From: Nocardia brasiliensis NBRC 14402
GTDB lineage: Bacteria > Actinomycetota > Actinomycetes > Mycobacteriales > Mycobacteriaceae
Length of the DNA: 33,017 nt
Assembly (NCBI RefSeq): GCF_000308475.2
Contig: NZ_BAFT02000102.1
Coordinates: forward strand, 1 to 33,017
Direction: 5' to 3'
This document shows positions 22,660 to 29,692 of the stretch, piece by piece (the stretch's first letter is position 1; each line of letters begins with the position of its first letter). A model generated the notes under the pieces. That model worked only from the letters and a program-made list of their open reading frames with translations. It was not told the DNA's origin and did not search any database. The position numbers were made by a program, and so were the translations under genes.

Positions 22660-23265
22660 ATGATCCGGCTGCTACTGGCCGACGACCAGGCGCTGGTGCG
22701 CGGCGCACTCGCCGCGCTGCTCGGACTGGAGTCCGATCTGGAGGTAGTAGGCGAAGTGGGGCGCGGCGACGAGGTGCTCGAGGCCGTCGGCCGCACGAAT
22801 CCCGATGTGGTGCTGCTGGATGTGGAGATGCCGGGCATGGACGGGATCGCCGTCGCCGCGCAGATCCATGCCGCGCATCCCGGCGTGCGCATTCTCATGG
22901 TGACGACCTTCGGCAGGCCCGGCTACCTGCGTCGCGCGATCGATGCCGGCGCCGACGGCTTCGTCGTGAAGGACACTCCGGCAAGGGAACTCGCCGATGC
23001 CGTGCGCCGGGTGCAGCTGGGTCTGCGGGTGGTGGATCCGGCGCTGGCGGCCGAAACACTCACCGCGGGTACATCGCCGCTCACCGAACGGGAGCGCGAA
23101 GTCCTCGCGGCCGCGGCCGACGGGGCCACTGCGGGGGCCATCGCGAAGAAGCTGCATCTGTCCGAAGGCACCGTCCGCAACCATCTTTCGGCCGCCATCG
23201 GCAAGACCGGCAGCACCACCCGCGCCGAAGCCGTCCGCGCCGCCGAGCGACTCGGCTGGCTCTGA
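22660..23265 (+). CDS. Response regulator, NarL/LuxR (DesR-like) type
   Basis: A 201-residue two-component regulator. The receiver domain has LLLADDQALVRGALAALL, phosphorylation site D54 in LLDVEMPGMDG, T83 in MVTTFG and K104 in GFVVKDTPA. The C-terminal LuxR-type HTH (about residues 139-195) reads LTEREREVLAAAADGATAG, then IAKKLHLSEGTVRNHLSAAI. ATG at 22660 was chosen (AGGAAG upstream, family-typical MIRLLLADDQ); an in-frame GTG at 22651 would add three residues. It is the cognate partner of the kinase just upstream, and the CATGAC cluster before the ABC operon is a candidate target. Confidence 0.95.
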   Translation: MIRLLLADDQALVRGALAALLGLESDLEVVGEVGRGDEVLEAVGRTNPDVVLLDVEMPGMDGIAVAAQIHAAHPGVRILMVTTFGRPGYLRRAIDAGADGFVVKDTPARELADAVRRVQLGLRVVDPALAAETLTAGTSPLTEREREVLAAAADGATAGAIAKKLHLSEGTVRNHLSAAIGKTGSTTRAEAVRAAERLGWL

Positions 23266-23298
23266 GCGGCTGTCGCCGCGTCCGGACGGCTTCGCCGC
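23266..23298. terminator. Imperfect hairpin between convergent genes
   Basis: GCGGC (23266-23270) and GCCGC (23294-23298) enclose an inner self-complementary CGTCCGGACG region. It starts at the response regulator stop and lies before the end of the convergent Ig-like gene, so it could terminate transcription from one or both sides. The stem has an internal loop and a bulge. Confidence 0.35.
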
Positions 23299-23310
23299 GG
23301 GTGCAGGCGA

Positions 23311-23742
23311 CTATCCCAGCACGACGCAGGCGGGGCCCGCGCCGATGCCGGAGCCCGCGACGGTCACCGTGGTGAGGGTGTAGGCCTCGCCCTGCACGTA
23401 CTCGGCGGCCCAGATCTTGTGCTCGCCCTTCTTGGCCGGCGTCCACACCGTGCTGGCCTTGCCCGACGCGTCCGCGACCGGGCCGACCGGCTTGAACGTG
23501 GTGTCAGTGCGCGCACCGTCGACCTCGTCGAGGAACACGACCGTGGCGCCCGGCTTCGCGGTGGCCGTGACCGTGTAGGAGCAGCCGGCGCCTAGCGACG
23601 CGCCCGAGCTACCGAAGCTCAGCCCGGGCGAGACCTCGATCCGGGACACCGAGGCGCCCGCGCTGGGTGCGGCGAGCGCGAGCGCGGCGGTCACCGCACC
23701 GAACGCCGTGACAGCGGCGGCGGTTTTGGTCGAGAAGATCAC
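23311..23742 (-). CDS. Small secreted Ig-like/beta-sandwich protein
   Basis: A 143-residue exported protein. The signal peptide (FSTKTAAAVTAFGAVTAALA then LAAPSAGA) is followed by about 110 residues of beta-rich sequence (GCSYTVTATAKPGATVVFLD, TVWTPAKKGEHKIWAAEY, TLTTVTVAGSG) resembling a bacterial Ig-like domain. Two cysteines (in GAGCSYT and GPACVVLG) may form a disulfide linking the first strand to the C-terminus. The GTG at 23742 was chosen because GGAAGGAAG lies 8 nt upstream and the signal peptide then starts at once. No enzymatic motif is seen. It stands alone and is divergent from yggT. Its function is unknown. Confidence 0.8.
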   Translation of the reverse strand: MIFSTKTAAAVTAFGAVTAALALAAPSAGASVSRIEVSPGLSFGSSGASLGAGCSYTVTATAKPGATVVFLDEVDGARTDTTFKPVGPVADASGKASTVWTPAKKGEHKIWAAEYVQGEAYTLTTVTVAGSGIGAGPACVVLG

Positions 23743-23996
23743 GACAAATTCTTCCTTCCGACAACGAATTCCCCTGGCTGGGGCACGCCCGACACTTGCA
23801 CAGGCGCTGGCCGAGATCAATGGGCCGAGCGGCTGATATCTCGGCGCGACGCGTCGCCGCTACCGGTGACCAGCGAACTTCGGAACTATGCTCGCCTGAC
23901 AGTCCTCTGAGAATCCGGCAAAGCGGACACTATTTCCGGGCTTGCGGCGTTGACACGGGGTAGAGGGCCGACCTGGCCACCACGAAGGAGTTCGGT

Positions 23997-24272
23997 ATGA
24001 GTCTCATCGGGACGCTGCTCGGAATCGTCTTGACGGTGTTCATTCTGCTGATGCTGGCCCGGCTCGTGCTGGACTGGATCGGCGTGCTCGGCAACAGCCC
24101 GGCGTGGGCGAGCAAGGCGCGCGACGTGACGCACGCCGCGACCGAGCCGGTGATTGCTCCGGTGCGCAAAGTGTTGCCGCCGATTCGTGCGGGCGGTTTG
24201 TCGATCGACCTGGCCTTCACCGCGGTGTTCATCGTCGCGCTGATTCTGCGCGCGGTCGCATTCAGCCTCTGA
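23997..24272 (+). CDS. YggT family membrane protein
   Basis: A 91-residue protein with two transmembrane helices: IGTLLGIVLTVFILLMLARL near the N-terminus and LAFTAVFIVALILRAVAFSL at the C-terminus. The loop VTHAATEPVIAPVRKVLPPI contains the family's conserved T-x-P-x(5)-P pattern. YggT proteins are small inner-membrane proteins of poorly defined function, in actinobacteria often near division genes; here it stands alone. GAAGGAG precedes the ATG with good spacing. It converges on the TetR gene with a 42-bp gap. The 254-bp gap upstream, shared with the Ig-like gene, shows no further gene. Confidence 0.9.
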   Translation: MSLIGTLLGIVLTVFILLMLARLVLDWIGVLGNSPAWASKARDVTHAATEPVIAPVRKVLPPIRAGGLSIDLAFTAVFIVALILRAVAFSL

Positions 24273-24314
24273 TCGGCGTTACCGCCACTCGAATACTGGC
24301 GCGGCTCGACGTGA

Positions 24315-24932
24315 TCAGGCCTGCGCCGGGCTCGTGCTGCTGCCGTAGGGGAGCAGCGTGCGGACGCCGCGCGCCAGCGTCTCCGGATCGACATCGCCGA
24401 TGATCAAGTGCTGCAACATGAATCCGGGCAGAATCCCCATGATGGCGACGGCCACCGCGTGCAGGTCGGCATCGTCGGGAAGCCAGCCCGCGTCGCGCAT
24501 CAACTCGGTGTACTCGTACATGCGGTCACGGATGCCCATGATCGCCTCTTTGACGTACACCGCGGCCTCGGGGTGCACGAGGGCCAGCGCCCACGCCTGC
24601 GGGGCCAGACGGAGTGGTCCGTCGGGCCCGCTCTGCGCGACCATGTTCTCGGCGATGGAACAGACCAAGCGGTCCGGCGTCGGTAGGGGATCGGCATGGA
24701 TCAGCTCACCCATCACCGCGCGCAGGCCGACCGAGGTCTGCCCGGCCAGCGCCGCGATGAGCTCGTCCTTGCTCTTGAAATAGCGGTAGACGGCCCCGGC
24801 CGAGAGCCCCGATTCCGTGAAGACGTCCTGCATGGAGGTCTCGTGGAAACCCTTGCGCGCGAAACACAGCCGCGCAGCGTCCAGGATCTGTTGCCTGCGG
24901 CGTTCCAGGTGTTCTTCGCTGACCTTGGGCAT
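24315..24932 (-). CDS. TetR-family transcriptional regulator
   Basis: A 205-residue TetR regulator. The HTH lies at residues 10-55: RQQILDAARLCFARKGFHET, then SMQDVFTESGLSAGAVYRYF and KSKDEL. The C-terminal domain resembles the TetR group that binds hydrophobic ligands (MGILPGFMLQHLIIGDVD). It is divergent from a membrane protein gene across 102 bp that contain two inverted copies of a 22-bp sequence, one over the -35 and one after the start site of the rightward promoter. It probably represses the membrane protein gene and its own gene. Confidence 0.93.
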   Translation of the reverse strand: MPKVSEEHLERRRQQILDAARLCFARKGFHETSMQDVFTESGLSAGAVYRYFKSKDELIAALAGQTSVGLRAVMGELIHADPLPTPDRLVCSIAENMVAQSGPDGPLRLAPQAWALALVHPEAAVYVKEAIMGIRDRMYEYTELMRDAGWLPDDADLHAVAVAIMGILPGFMLQHLIIGDVDPETLARGVRTLLPYGSSTSPAQA

Positions 24933-24941
24933 GGGTCCAAA

Positions 24942-24963
24942 GTAAAACGAATATCCGTTCTTG
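24942..24963. promoter_or_regulatory. TetR operator copy 1
   Basis: The 22-bp sequence begins GTAAAACGAATATCCGTTC and contains a dyad of the form GAAYRNNCRTTC. Its reverse complement recurs at 25002-25023 with 18 of 22 identical positions. Copy 1 lies 9 bp upstream of the TetR start and overlaps the TTGACA at 24961. Confidence 0.65.
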
Positions 24964-24989
24964 ACAAGCCCGCGGGTGCGTGCGACGCT
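24961..24989 (+). promoter_or_regulatory. Promoter of the TetR-linked membrane protein gene
   Basis: A consensus -35 TTGACA (24961-24966) is followed by a 17-bp spacer and GACGCT (24984-24989) as a weak -10. Predicted transcription start is near 24996, about 39 bp before the membrane protein start. It is bracketed by the two operator copies. Confidence 0.45.
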
Positions 24990-25001
24990 CGATCCATCGA
25001 A

Positions 25002-25023
25002 AAAGAACGGTCATTCGATTTAC
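25002..25023. promoter_or_regulatory. TetR operator copy 2 (inverted)
   Basis: The 22-bp sequence beginning AAAGAACGGTCATTCGATT is the inverted near-copy of 24942-24963. It lies just after the predicted transcription start and before the GGGAG ribosome binding site, so an occupied site would block the rightward transcript. Confidence 0.65.
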
Positions 25024-25034
25024 GGGAGAACGTC

Positions 25035-26009
25035 ATGAACATCAACCAGCGAGCGCTCGCCATCGGTGTCGGCGCCGCTCTGCTCCAAGCGCTGATGCTG
25101 GTCGCCTTCGCCTGGCCCGCGGCCAACATCGCACCGCGTGACGTGCCGATCGCCGTCACCGGCCCGCAGGCCGATCTGGTGATCGGCAAGCTCACCGCGC
25201 ACAGTCCGGACGCGTTCGAGATCTCCCGGCCGGGCGACGCGGCCGCGGCCCGTGCCGCGATCGAGCACCGTGCGGTGTATGGCGCGATCGTCACCGGCGA
25301 CGGCCCGCCCCGGGTACTGGTCGCCTCGGCCGCGAGTCCCGCTGTGGCGCAACAACTCACGCAGATCGGTCAGCAGCTGTCCGGCGGTGCGGCGGCGCCG
25401 GTGGAGGATGTGGTGGCCGCCGACGCCGACGATCCGCGCGGTGCCGCGTTCGGCGCGATGGTGCTGCCGCTGGTGATGTCCGGCCTCGCGGCGGGCGTCC
25501 TGCTCAGTCTGCTGATCCCGGCCTTCGGCGCAAAAGCGCTGGGACTGTTCACCTTCGGCTTGGTCGGCGGCCTGCTCAGCATGGAGATCGTGCACGGGTG
25601 GATGTCGGTGATCCCCGGTTCCTACCTGGTGCTGTCCGCGGTCGCCGGGCTCGCGTCGTTCGCGGTGGCGGGCGCTGTCGTCGGGCTCGCCGCCGTCATC
25701 GGCCGGGCCGGCATCGGGATCGCCGCCCTCACCCTGCTGCTCATCGGCAACCCGTTCTCCGCGGCCACCTCGGCTCCGGAACTCCTACCGCAGCCGTGGG
25801 GTGCGATCGGTCAGCTCCTCCCGCCCGGTGCCGCCGCCTCGCTGTTCCGCTCGGTCGCCTACTTCGACGGCGCCCGCGCGACGGGACCCCTTGTGGTCCT
25901 GCTGATCTGGGCCGCCGCCGGCTTGGCACTGCTCGCCGTCGCCGCTTTCCGTCCCCGCGCTGCGGCCGAGCCCACCATCGTCACACCGGTTCCCGCTGCT
26001 GTGAACTGA
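25035..26009 (+). CDS. Membrane protein of the YhgE/ABC-2-like type, TetR-linked
   Basis: A 324-residue membrane protein. The first membrane helix (ALAIGVGAALLQALMLVAFA) is followed by an extracytoplasmic domain of about 110 residues starting RDVPIAVTGPQADLV. Five or six more helices follow from about residue 140 onward, including GAMVLPLVMSGLAAGVLLSL, then AVAGLASFAVAGAVVGLAAV and LVVLLIWAAAGLALLAVAAF near the end. The layout matches YhgE/Pip-like and ABC-2 permease relatives. The true ATG is at 25035 after GGGAGAACGTC, following the operator and promoter. No ATPase gene adjoins it. Substrate unknown; control by the divergent TetR is likely. Confidence 0.85.
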   Translation: MNINQRALAIGVGAALLQALMLVAFAWPAANIAPRDVPIAVTGPQADLVIGKLTAHSPDAFEISRPGDAAAARAAIEHRAVYGAIVTGDGPPRVLVASAASPAVAQQLTQIGQQLSGGAAAPVEDVVAADADDPRGAAFGAMVLPLVMSGLAAGVLLSLLIPAFGAKALGLFTFGLVGGLLSMEIVHGWMSVIPGSYLVLSAVAGLASFAVAGAVVGLAAVIGRAGIGIAALTLLLIGNPFSAATSAPELLPQPWGAIGQLLPPGAAASLFRSVAYFDGARATGPLVVLLIWAAAGLALLAVAAFRPRAAAEPTIVTPVPAAVN

Positions 26010-26018
26010 CTCCATCAA

Positions 26019-26055
26019 CGGGGCATGTGGGCGCGGACTGCGCCCGCATGCCCCG
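26019..26055 (+). terminator. Very strong terminator hairpin after the membrane protein gene
   Basis: CGGGGCATG (26019-26027) pairs with CATGCCCCG (26047-26055), then a T-G wobble, then GGGCGC with GCGCCC: a 16-bp stem with one wobble and a 5-nt loop. It starts 10 nt after the stop codon; the downstream sequence TGTTCGTGTG is moderately T-rich. Confidence 0.8.
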
Positions 26056-26136
26056 TGTTCGTGTGCGTTCGGGCAAAGACCACACGCGAGTCTGCGGGTT
26101 GAACAGTGGGAGTCGAAAGAAGGCGGCAGGCTCGGC

Positions 26137-27111
26137 TCAGTTGACGGTGAACGCCAAGGTCGGTGCGGTGGCCGCGCCTTCGGCCTGCTGGTTGTTGTAG
26201 GTGAGGACGTAGTTGCCGGTCGCGGGGGCGGGGACGACGAAGACGACGTAGTTCTTCGGGCTGTCGATGGTCTTGCCCGCGTCGAGCAGTTCGTTGATCT
26301 GACCGCGGTCGTCGGCGACCACGGTCTTGCCGTCGGGGGTCTGCAGCGAGAAGTACTCGGTGAAGATGTTGGTGCCGCCCGCGGCGATCCCCGGCCCGCC
26401 GCTGATCTTGATGCGCAGCGCGAGTTCGTCCTTGCCGTGCTCGTTCTTGGCGTAGCTGGGAGCGAGCTTGCCGGCGGTCACCTCGATCGTGGTCTGGTCC
26501 TGCACCAGCGTGCCGGTGACGGGGAGCGTCTTCGGCTGCACGCTCTCGACCTTGCCCGCGGCGCTGAGCGGAATCTTGGTCTGGTTGTCCGAGGCCTGGC
26601 CGTAGACCACGGTCATCGTGTCGAGCAGATGCTCGGCGTCCTCGGCGGACTTGACCGGCGTGGTCACCGACCCCTTGGCCGATCCGTTGCCGGGCACCGT
26701 CGGGTTGTCCCAGCTCGCGCCGCCGTCGACCTCGGTGCCGACCAGCAGCGCGGTGTTGTTGCTCATCGTCTTGTTGTCGAGCGTGGTGTTCTTGTAGGTG
26801 ATGTCGATCAGCACCTTCGCGCCGCCGAACTCGTCCGGCACGACCGTGGCCTTGTCGACCGTGATATCGAAGCCCTCGAACCAGCCGGTCTTGCCGACCG
26901 TGCGCACCGTCGCCTGGGCCGCGCTACCCGGCGAACCGGTCGCGGCCACGCTGGTGGCCGACGTGCCGGAAGCCGGTGTCGCCGTGCCGTCTTTGTCGTT
27001 GCACGCCGTCAGCGCGAGCGCGGCGGCGCCGAGCAACGCGGCCGCCGCCGCGGCGGTGCGCAGCCGCCGGGGCCGCGCGGGGACTGCGGATGAGATCAGG
27101 GTCGAGCGCAC
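26137..27111 (-). CDS. Secreted lipoprotein of unknown function
   Basis: A 324-residue lipoprotein. A basic N-terminus and hydrophobic segment (AAAAALLGAAALALTAC) end in the lipobox LTAC, so Cys37 is probably lipidated. A Thr/Ser/Ala-rich linker follows (residues 40-65), then two beta-rich halves: KTGWFEGFDITVDKATVVPD with KVLIDITYKNTT, and LPVTGTLVQDQTTIEVTAGK onward, with NYVVFVVPAPATGNYVLTYN near the end. The first half resembles DUF4352-like Ig-fold domains by eye. The GTG start has GGAGG only 4 nt upstream, slightly close. It lies downstream of zur on the same strand but behind a hairpin, so it is probably a separate transcript. Confidence 0.82.
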   Translation of the reverse strand: MRSTLISSAVPARPRRLRTAAAAAALLGAAALALTACNDKDGTATPASGTSATSVAATGSPGSAAQATVRTVGKTGWFEGFDITVDKATVVPDEFGGAKVLIDITYKNTTLDNKTMSNNTALLVGTEVDGGASWDNPTVPGNGSAKGSVTTPVKSAEDAEHLLDTMTVVYGQASDNQTKIPLSAAGKVESVQPKTLPVTGTLVQDQTTIEVTAGKLAPSYAKNEHGKDELALRIKISGGPGIAAGGTNIFTEYFSLQTPDGKTVVADDRGQINELLDAGKTIDSPKNYVVFVVPAPATGNYVLTYNNQQAEGAATAPTLAFTVN

Positions 27112-27143
27112 GCTGCCTCCAGAAGATGGCGAAACCCCAGAGC

Positions 27144-27170
27144 GCGATGCCCGGGTCGGCCGGGCGTCGC
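27144..27170 (-). terminator. Terminator hairpin downstream of zur
   Basis: GCGATGCCCGG (27144-27154) pairs with CCGGGCGTCGC (27160-27170): 11 bp with one wobble and a 5-nt loop. It is 76 nt past the zur stop in the direction of transcription and before the lipoprotein start. The following minus-strand sequence CTGGGGTTTC is only slightly T-rich. Confidence 0.55.
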
Positions 27171-27246
27171 TGGGTTCGCGTTGAAATCTGCCGGGGGAAG
27201 CGCGGTGTTAACCAGAGACGGGTCCGCTGAGCGGACCGCGGCCGGA

Positions 27247-27693
27247 CTAGAGCGCGGTGCGGCCGTCGCCGTTGTCCGCCGACTTGCAGGAGCGGCAGGT
27301 GCCGAACACCTCCATGGTGTGGCTGACCTCGGTGAATCCGTGTTCGCTCGCGATCGCGTCGGCCCACGATTCCACGGTCGGGCCCTTCACCTCGACGGTG
27401 CGTCCGCAGTGCCGGCAGACCAGATGATGGTGGTGGCCGGTGGAACACTGCCGGTAGACGGATTCGCCGGTGTCGGTACGCAATACGTCGACCATGCCCG
27501 CATCGGCCAGCGATTGCAGAGTGCGATACACCGTGGTCAGGCCGATGCCTTCGCCGCGCTTGCGCAACTCGTCGTGCAACTCCTGGGCGGAACGGAACTC
27601 CTCGATATCACCCAGCAGCGCCGCGATCGCGCTGCGCTGCCGGGTACTGCGGATGCCGACCGGCTTCTGCGGTACGACCGTGTTGTCTGGCAC
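27247..27693 (-). CDS. zur: Zinc uptake regulator Zur (FurB), Fur family
   Basis: A 148-residue Fur-family repressor. The winged-helix domain contains RSTRQRSAIAALLGDIEEF and IGLTTVYRTLQSLADAGMVD. The metal and dimerisation part has ESVYRQCSTGHHHHLVCRHC with the structural CxxC, and a second CxxC in FGTCRSCKS near the C-terminus; this four-Cys structural zinc site is typical of Zur/FurB. It is co-transcribed with smtB upstream (3-bp gap), the same pair as Rv2358-Rv2359 in M. tuberculosis (from memory), where SmtB controls zur. Under zinc repletion Zur represses zinc-uptake and alternative ribosomal-protein genes. The GTG start gives MPDNTVVPQKPVG. Confidence 0.93.
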   Translation of the reverse strand: MPDNTVVPQKPVGIRSTRQRSAIAALLGDIEEFRSAQELHDELRKRGEGIGLTTVYRTLQSLADAGMVDVLRTDTGESVYRQCSTGHHHHLVCRHCGRTVEVKGPTVESWADAIASEHGFTEVSHTMEVFGTCRSCKSADNGDGRTAL

Positions 27694-27696
27694 GAA

Positions 27697-28047
27697 TCAC
27701 CCTTCCTCGGCGTGCGCGACGGCGTCGACGACAATATGCGCGAGATGGTCGTCGACGAGTTCGTAAAGCACCTCGCGACCGGACCGCTCGCCGTGGACGA
27801 CGCCCGCGGACTTGAGGATGCGCAGATGCTGGCTCACCAGCGGCTGGGTGACACCGAGCGCATCGACCAGTTCGTGCACACAGCGCGGCGACTCGCGCAG
27901 TTGCAGCACAATGGCGATGCGGACCGGTGCGGCGAGGGCGCGCAGCAGTTCGCCCGCGTCCTCCAGGACGTTGCGCGCCGGTACCGGTGCCGGCGCGGGC
28001 GAGCGGTACGGGTTGTGCGGATGCACCGCGGCAGTCTCGGTGGTCAT
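27697..28047 (-). CDS. smtB: ArsR/SmtB-family zinc-responsive repressor
   Basis: A 116-residue ArsR/SmtB regulator. The winged helix includes LLRALAAPVRIAIVLQLRES, then CVHELVDALGVTQPLVSQHL and RILKSAGVVHGERSGREVLY. The C-terminal helix carries VDDHLAHIVVDAVAHAEEG, which fits the alpha5 zinc-sensing pattern D-x-H-x10-H-x2-E exactly, so metal sensing by helix alpha5 is likely intact. The ATG has AAGGAG 8 nt upstream. It heads the smtB-zur operon, divergent from glyS. The dyad at 28081-28106 covers its -35 and spacer, which indicates autorepression relieved by zinc. Confidence 0.93.
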   Translation of the reverse strand: MTTETAAVHPHNPYRSPAPAPVPARNVLEDAGELLRALAAPVRIAIVLQLRESPRCVHELVDALGVTQPLVSQHLRILKSAGVVHGERSGREVLYELVDDHLAHIVVDAVAHAEEG

Positions 28048-28077
28048 GTCACCAACTCCTTATTGGAAAGCGATCCC

Positions 28078-28106
28078 ATTTTGATATGCACAGTTGCGCA
28101 TGTCAA
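28078..28106 (-). promoter_or_regulatory. smtB promoter with overlapping SmtB-type operator
   Basis: On the minus strand TTGACA (28106-28101) is a perfect -35, followed by a 17-bp spacer and CAAAAT (28083-28078) as -10. The dyad TTGATATGCAC (28081-28091) / GCGCATGTCAA (28096-28106), with a 4-bp centre and 9 of 11 pairs, covers the -35, the spacer and the edge of the -10. ArsR/SmtB proteins bind such interrupted 12-2-12-like dyads over their own promoters. Confidence 0.6.
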
Positions 28107-28242
28107 ACGGGCGCGCCGAACGGTGCTGGTGCCGCGGCGATGCCCGTGCGGTGGAAACTCGGTTGGGCAGGGCCGATAGGCTGTGGGCGAGGTCTGATCG
28201 GACCCGACTGAATCCGACTCGTAGTGGATGGAGAATTCTCGA

Positions 28243-29634
28243 GTGGCACCCAAGTCGAAGGTGGACACCGTTGCCAACCTCGCCAAGCGCCGGGGTCTGG
28301 TGTACCCGAGCGGTGAGATCTACGGAGGCACCAAATCGGCATGGGACTACGGTCCCCTGGGCGTCGAGCTCAAGGAGAACATCAAACGGCAATGGTGGCG
28401 TTCGATGGTCACCAGCCGCGAGGACATCGTCGGCCTCGACTCGTCGGTGATCCTGCCGCGCCAGGTCTGGGTGGCCTCGGGCCACGTCGGCGTGTTCAAC
28501 GACCCGCTGGTCGAATGCCTCAACTGCCACCACCGCTTCCGGCAGGACCACCTGCAGGAGGCCTACGCGCTCAAGAACAAGATCGACGACCCGGACACGG
28601 TGTCGATGGAGCTGCTCGCGTGCCCGAACTGCGGCACCGTCGGCAAGTGGACCGAGCCGCGTGACTTCAACATGATGCTGAAGACCTACCTCGGCCCGAT
28701 CGAGTCCGAGGAAGGCCTGCACTACCTGCGCCCGGAAACCGCGCAGGGCATCTTCGTCAACTTCGCGAACGTGATGACCACCGCGCGCAAGAAGCCGCCG
28801 TTCGGTATCGCGCAGATCGGCAAGAGCTTCCGCAACGAGATCACCCCCGGCAACTTCATCTTCCGCACCCGCGAGTTCGAGCAGATGGAGATGGAGTTCT
28901 TCGTCAAGCCGGGCGAAGACGCCGAATGGCACAAGTACTGGATCGAGACGCGCTTCTCCTGGTACACCGATCTGGGCATCAACCCGGACAACCTGCGGCT
29001 CTACGAGCACCCGAAGGAAAAGCTGTCGCACTACTCGGCGGGCACCACCGATATCGAGTACCGCTTCGGCTTCCAGGGCAACGAGTGGGGTGAGCTGGAG
29101 GGCGTCGCCAACCGAACCGACTACGACCTGAAGACGCACTCCGAGCACTCGGGCACCGAGCTCAGCTTCTTCGACCAGACCACCAACGAGCGCTACATCC
29201 CGTACGTGATCGAGCCCGCGGCCGGCTTGACCCGCTCGCTGATGGCCTTCCTGGTCGACGCCTACGCCGAGGACGAGGCGCCGAATGCCAAGGGCGGCGT
29301 GGACACCCGCACCGTGCTGCGGCTGGACCGCAGGCTGTCGCCGGTCAAGGCGGCCGTGTTGCCGCTGTCGCGTAACGCGGACCTGACGCCGAAGGCGAAA
29401 GACCTTGCGGCACAGCTGCGGCGGAACTGGAACGTGGAGTTCGACGACGCGGGCGCGATCGGCCGGCGCTACCGTCGGCAGGACGAGATCGGCACCCCGT
29501 TCTGCATCACCGTCGATTTCGACACGCTCGAGGATCAGGCGGTGACCATCCGGGAACGGGATTCGATGACCCAGGAGCGGATCGCGCTGGACAAGGTCGA
29601 GGGCTACCTGGCCCAGCATCTGCTGGGCTCCTGA
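28243..29634 (+). CDS. glyS: Glycine--tRNA ligase (homodimeric class II)
   Basis: A 463-residue alpha2-type glycyl-tRNA synthetase. It begins VAPKSKVDTVANLAKRRGLV with YPSGEIYGGTKSAWDYGPLG next. Class II motifs: motif 1 region ILPRQVWVASGHVGVF, motif 2 around GIAQIGKSFRNEITPGNFIF and REFEQMEMEFF, motif 3 VIEPAAGLTRSLMAFL. The anticodon-binding domain is C-terminal. A Cys4 zinc ribbon is inserted (CLNCHHRF and CPNCGT). GTG at 28243 was chosen because GGAG lies 9 nt upstream; the ATG at 28228 overlaps that site and would add five residues. It is divergent from smtB-zur and followed by a strong terminator. Confidence 0.96.
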   Translation: MAPKSKVDTVANLAKRRGLVYPSGEIYGGTKSAWDYGPLGVELKENIKRQWWRSMVTSREDIVGLDSSVILPRQVWVASGHVGVFNDPLVECLNCHHRFRQDHLQEAYALKNKIDDPDTVSMELLACPNCGTVGKWTEPRDFNMMLKTYLGPIESEEGLHYLRPETAQGIFVNFANVMTTARKKPPFGIAQIGKSFRNEITPGNFIFRTREFEQMEMEFFVKPGEDAEWHKYWIETRFSWYTDLGINPDNLRLYEHPKEKLSHYSAGTTDIEYRFGFQGNEWGELEGVANRTDYDLKTHSEHSGTELSFFDQTTNERYIPYVIEPAAGLTRSLMAFLVDAYAEDEAPNAKGGVDTRTVLRLDRRLSPVKAAVLPLSRNADLTPKAKDLAAQLRRNWNVEFDDAGAIGRRYRRQDEIGTPFCITVDFDTLEDQAVTIRERDSMTQERIALDKVEGYLAQHLLGS

Positions 29635-29654
29635 GCCTTTCGCGACACGACGAT

Positions 29655-29684
29655 CGACCCGCGCCGATCAGCCGGCGCGGGTCG
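29655..29684. terminator. Terminator hairpin between glyS and the DUF1707 gene
   Basis: CGACCCGCGCCG (29655-29666) pairs perfectly with CGGCGCGGGTCG (29673-29684), a 12-bp stem with a 6-nt loop, 20 nt after the glyS stop. It is followed by TTCGTCGTTC, a weak T-rich tail. It lies 8 bp from the end of the convergent DUF1707 gene, so it may act in both directions. Confidence 0.75.
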
Positions 29685-29692
29685 TTCGTCGT

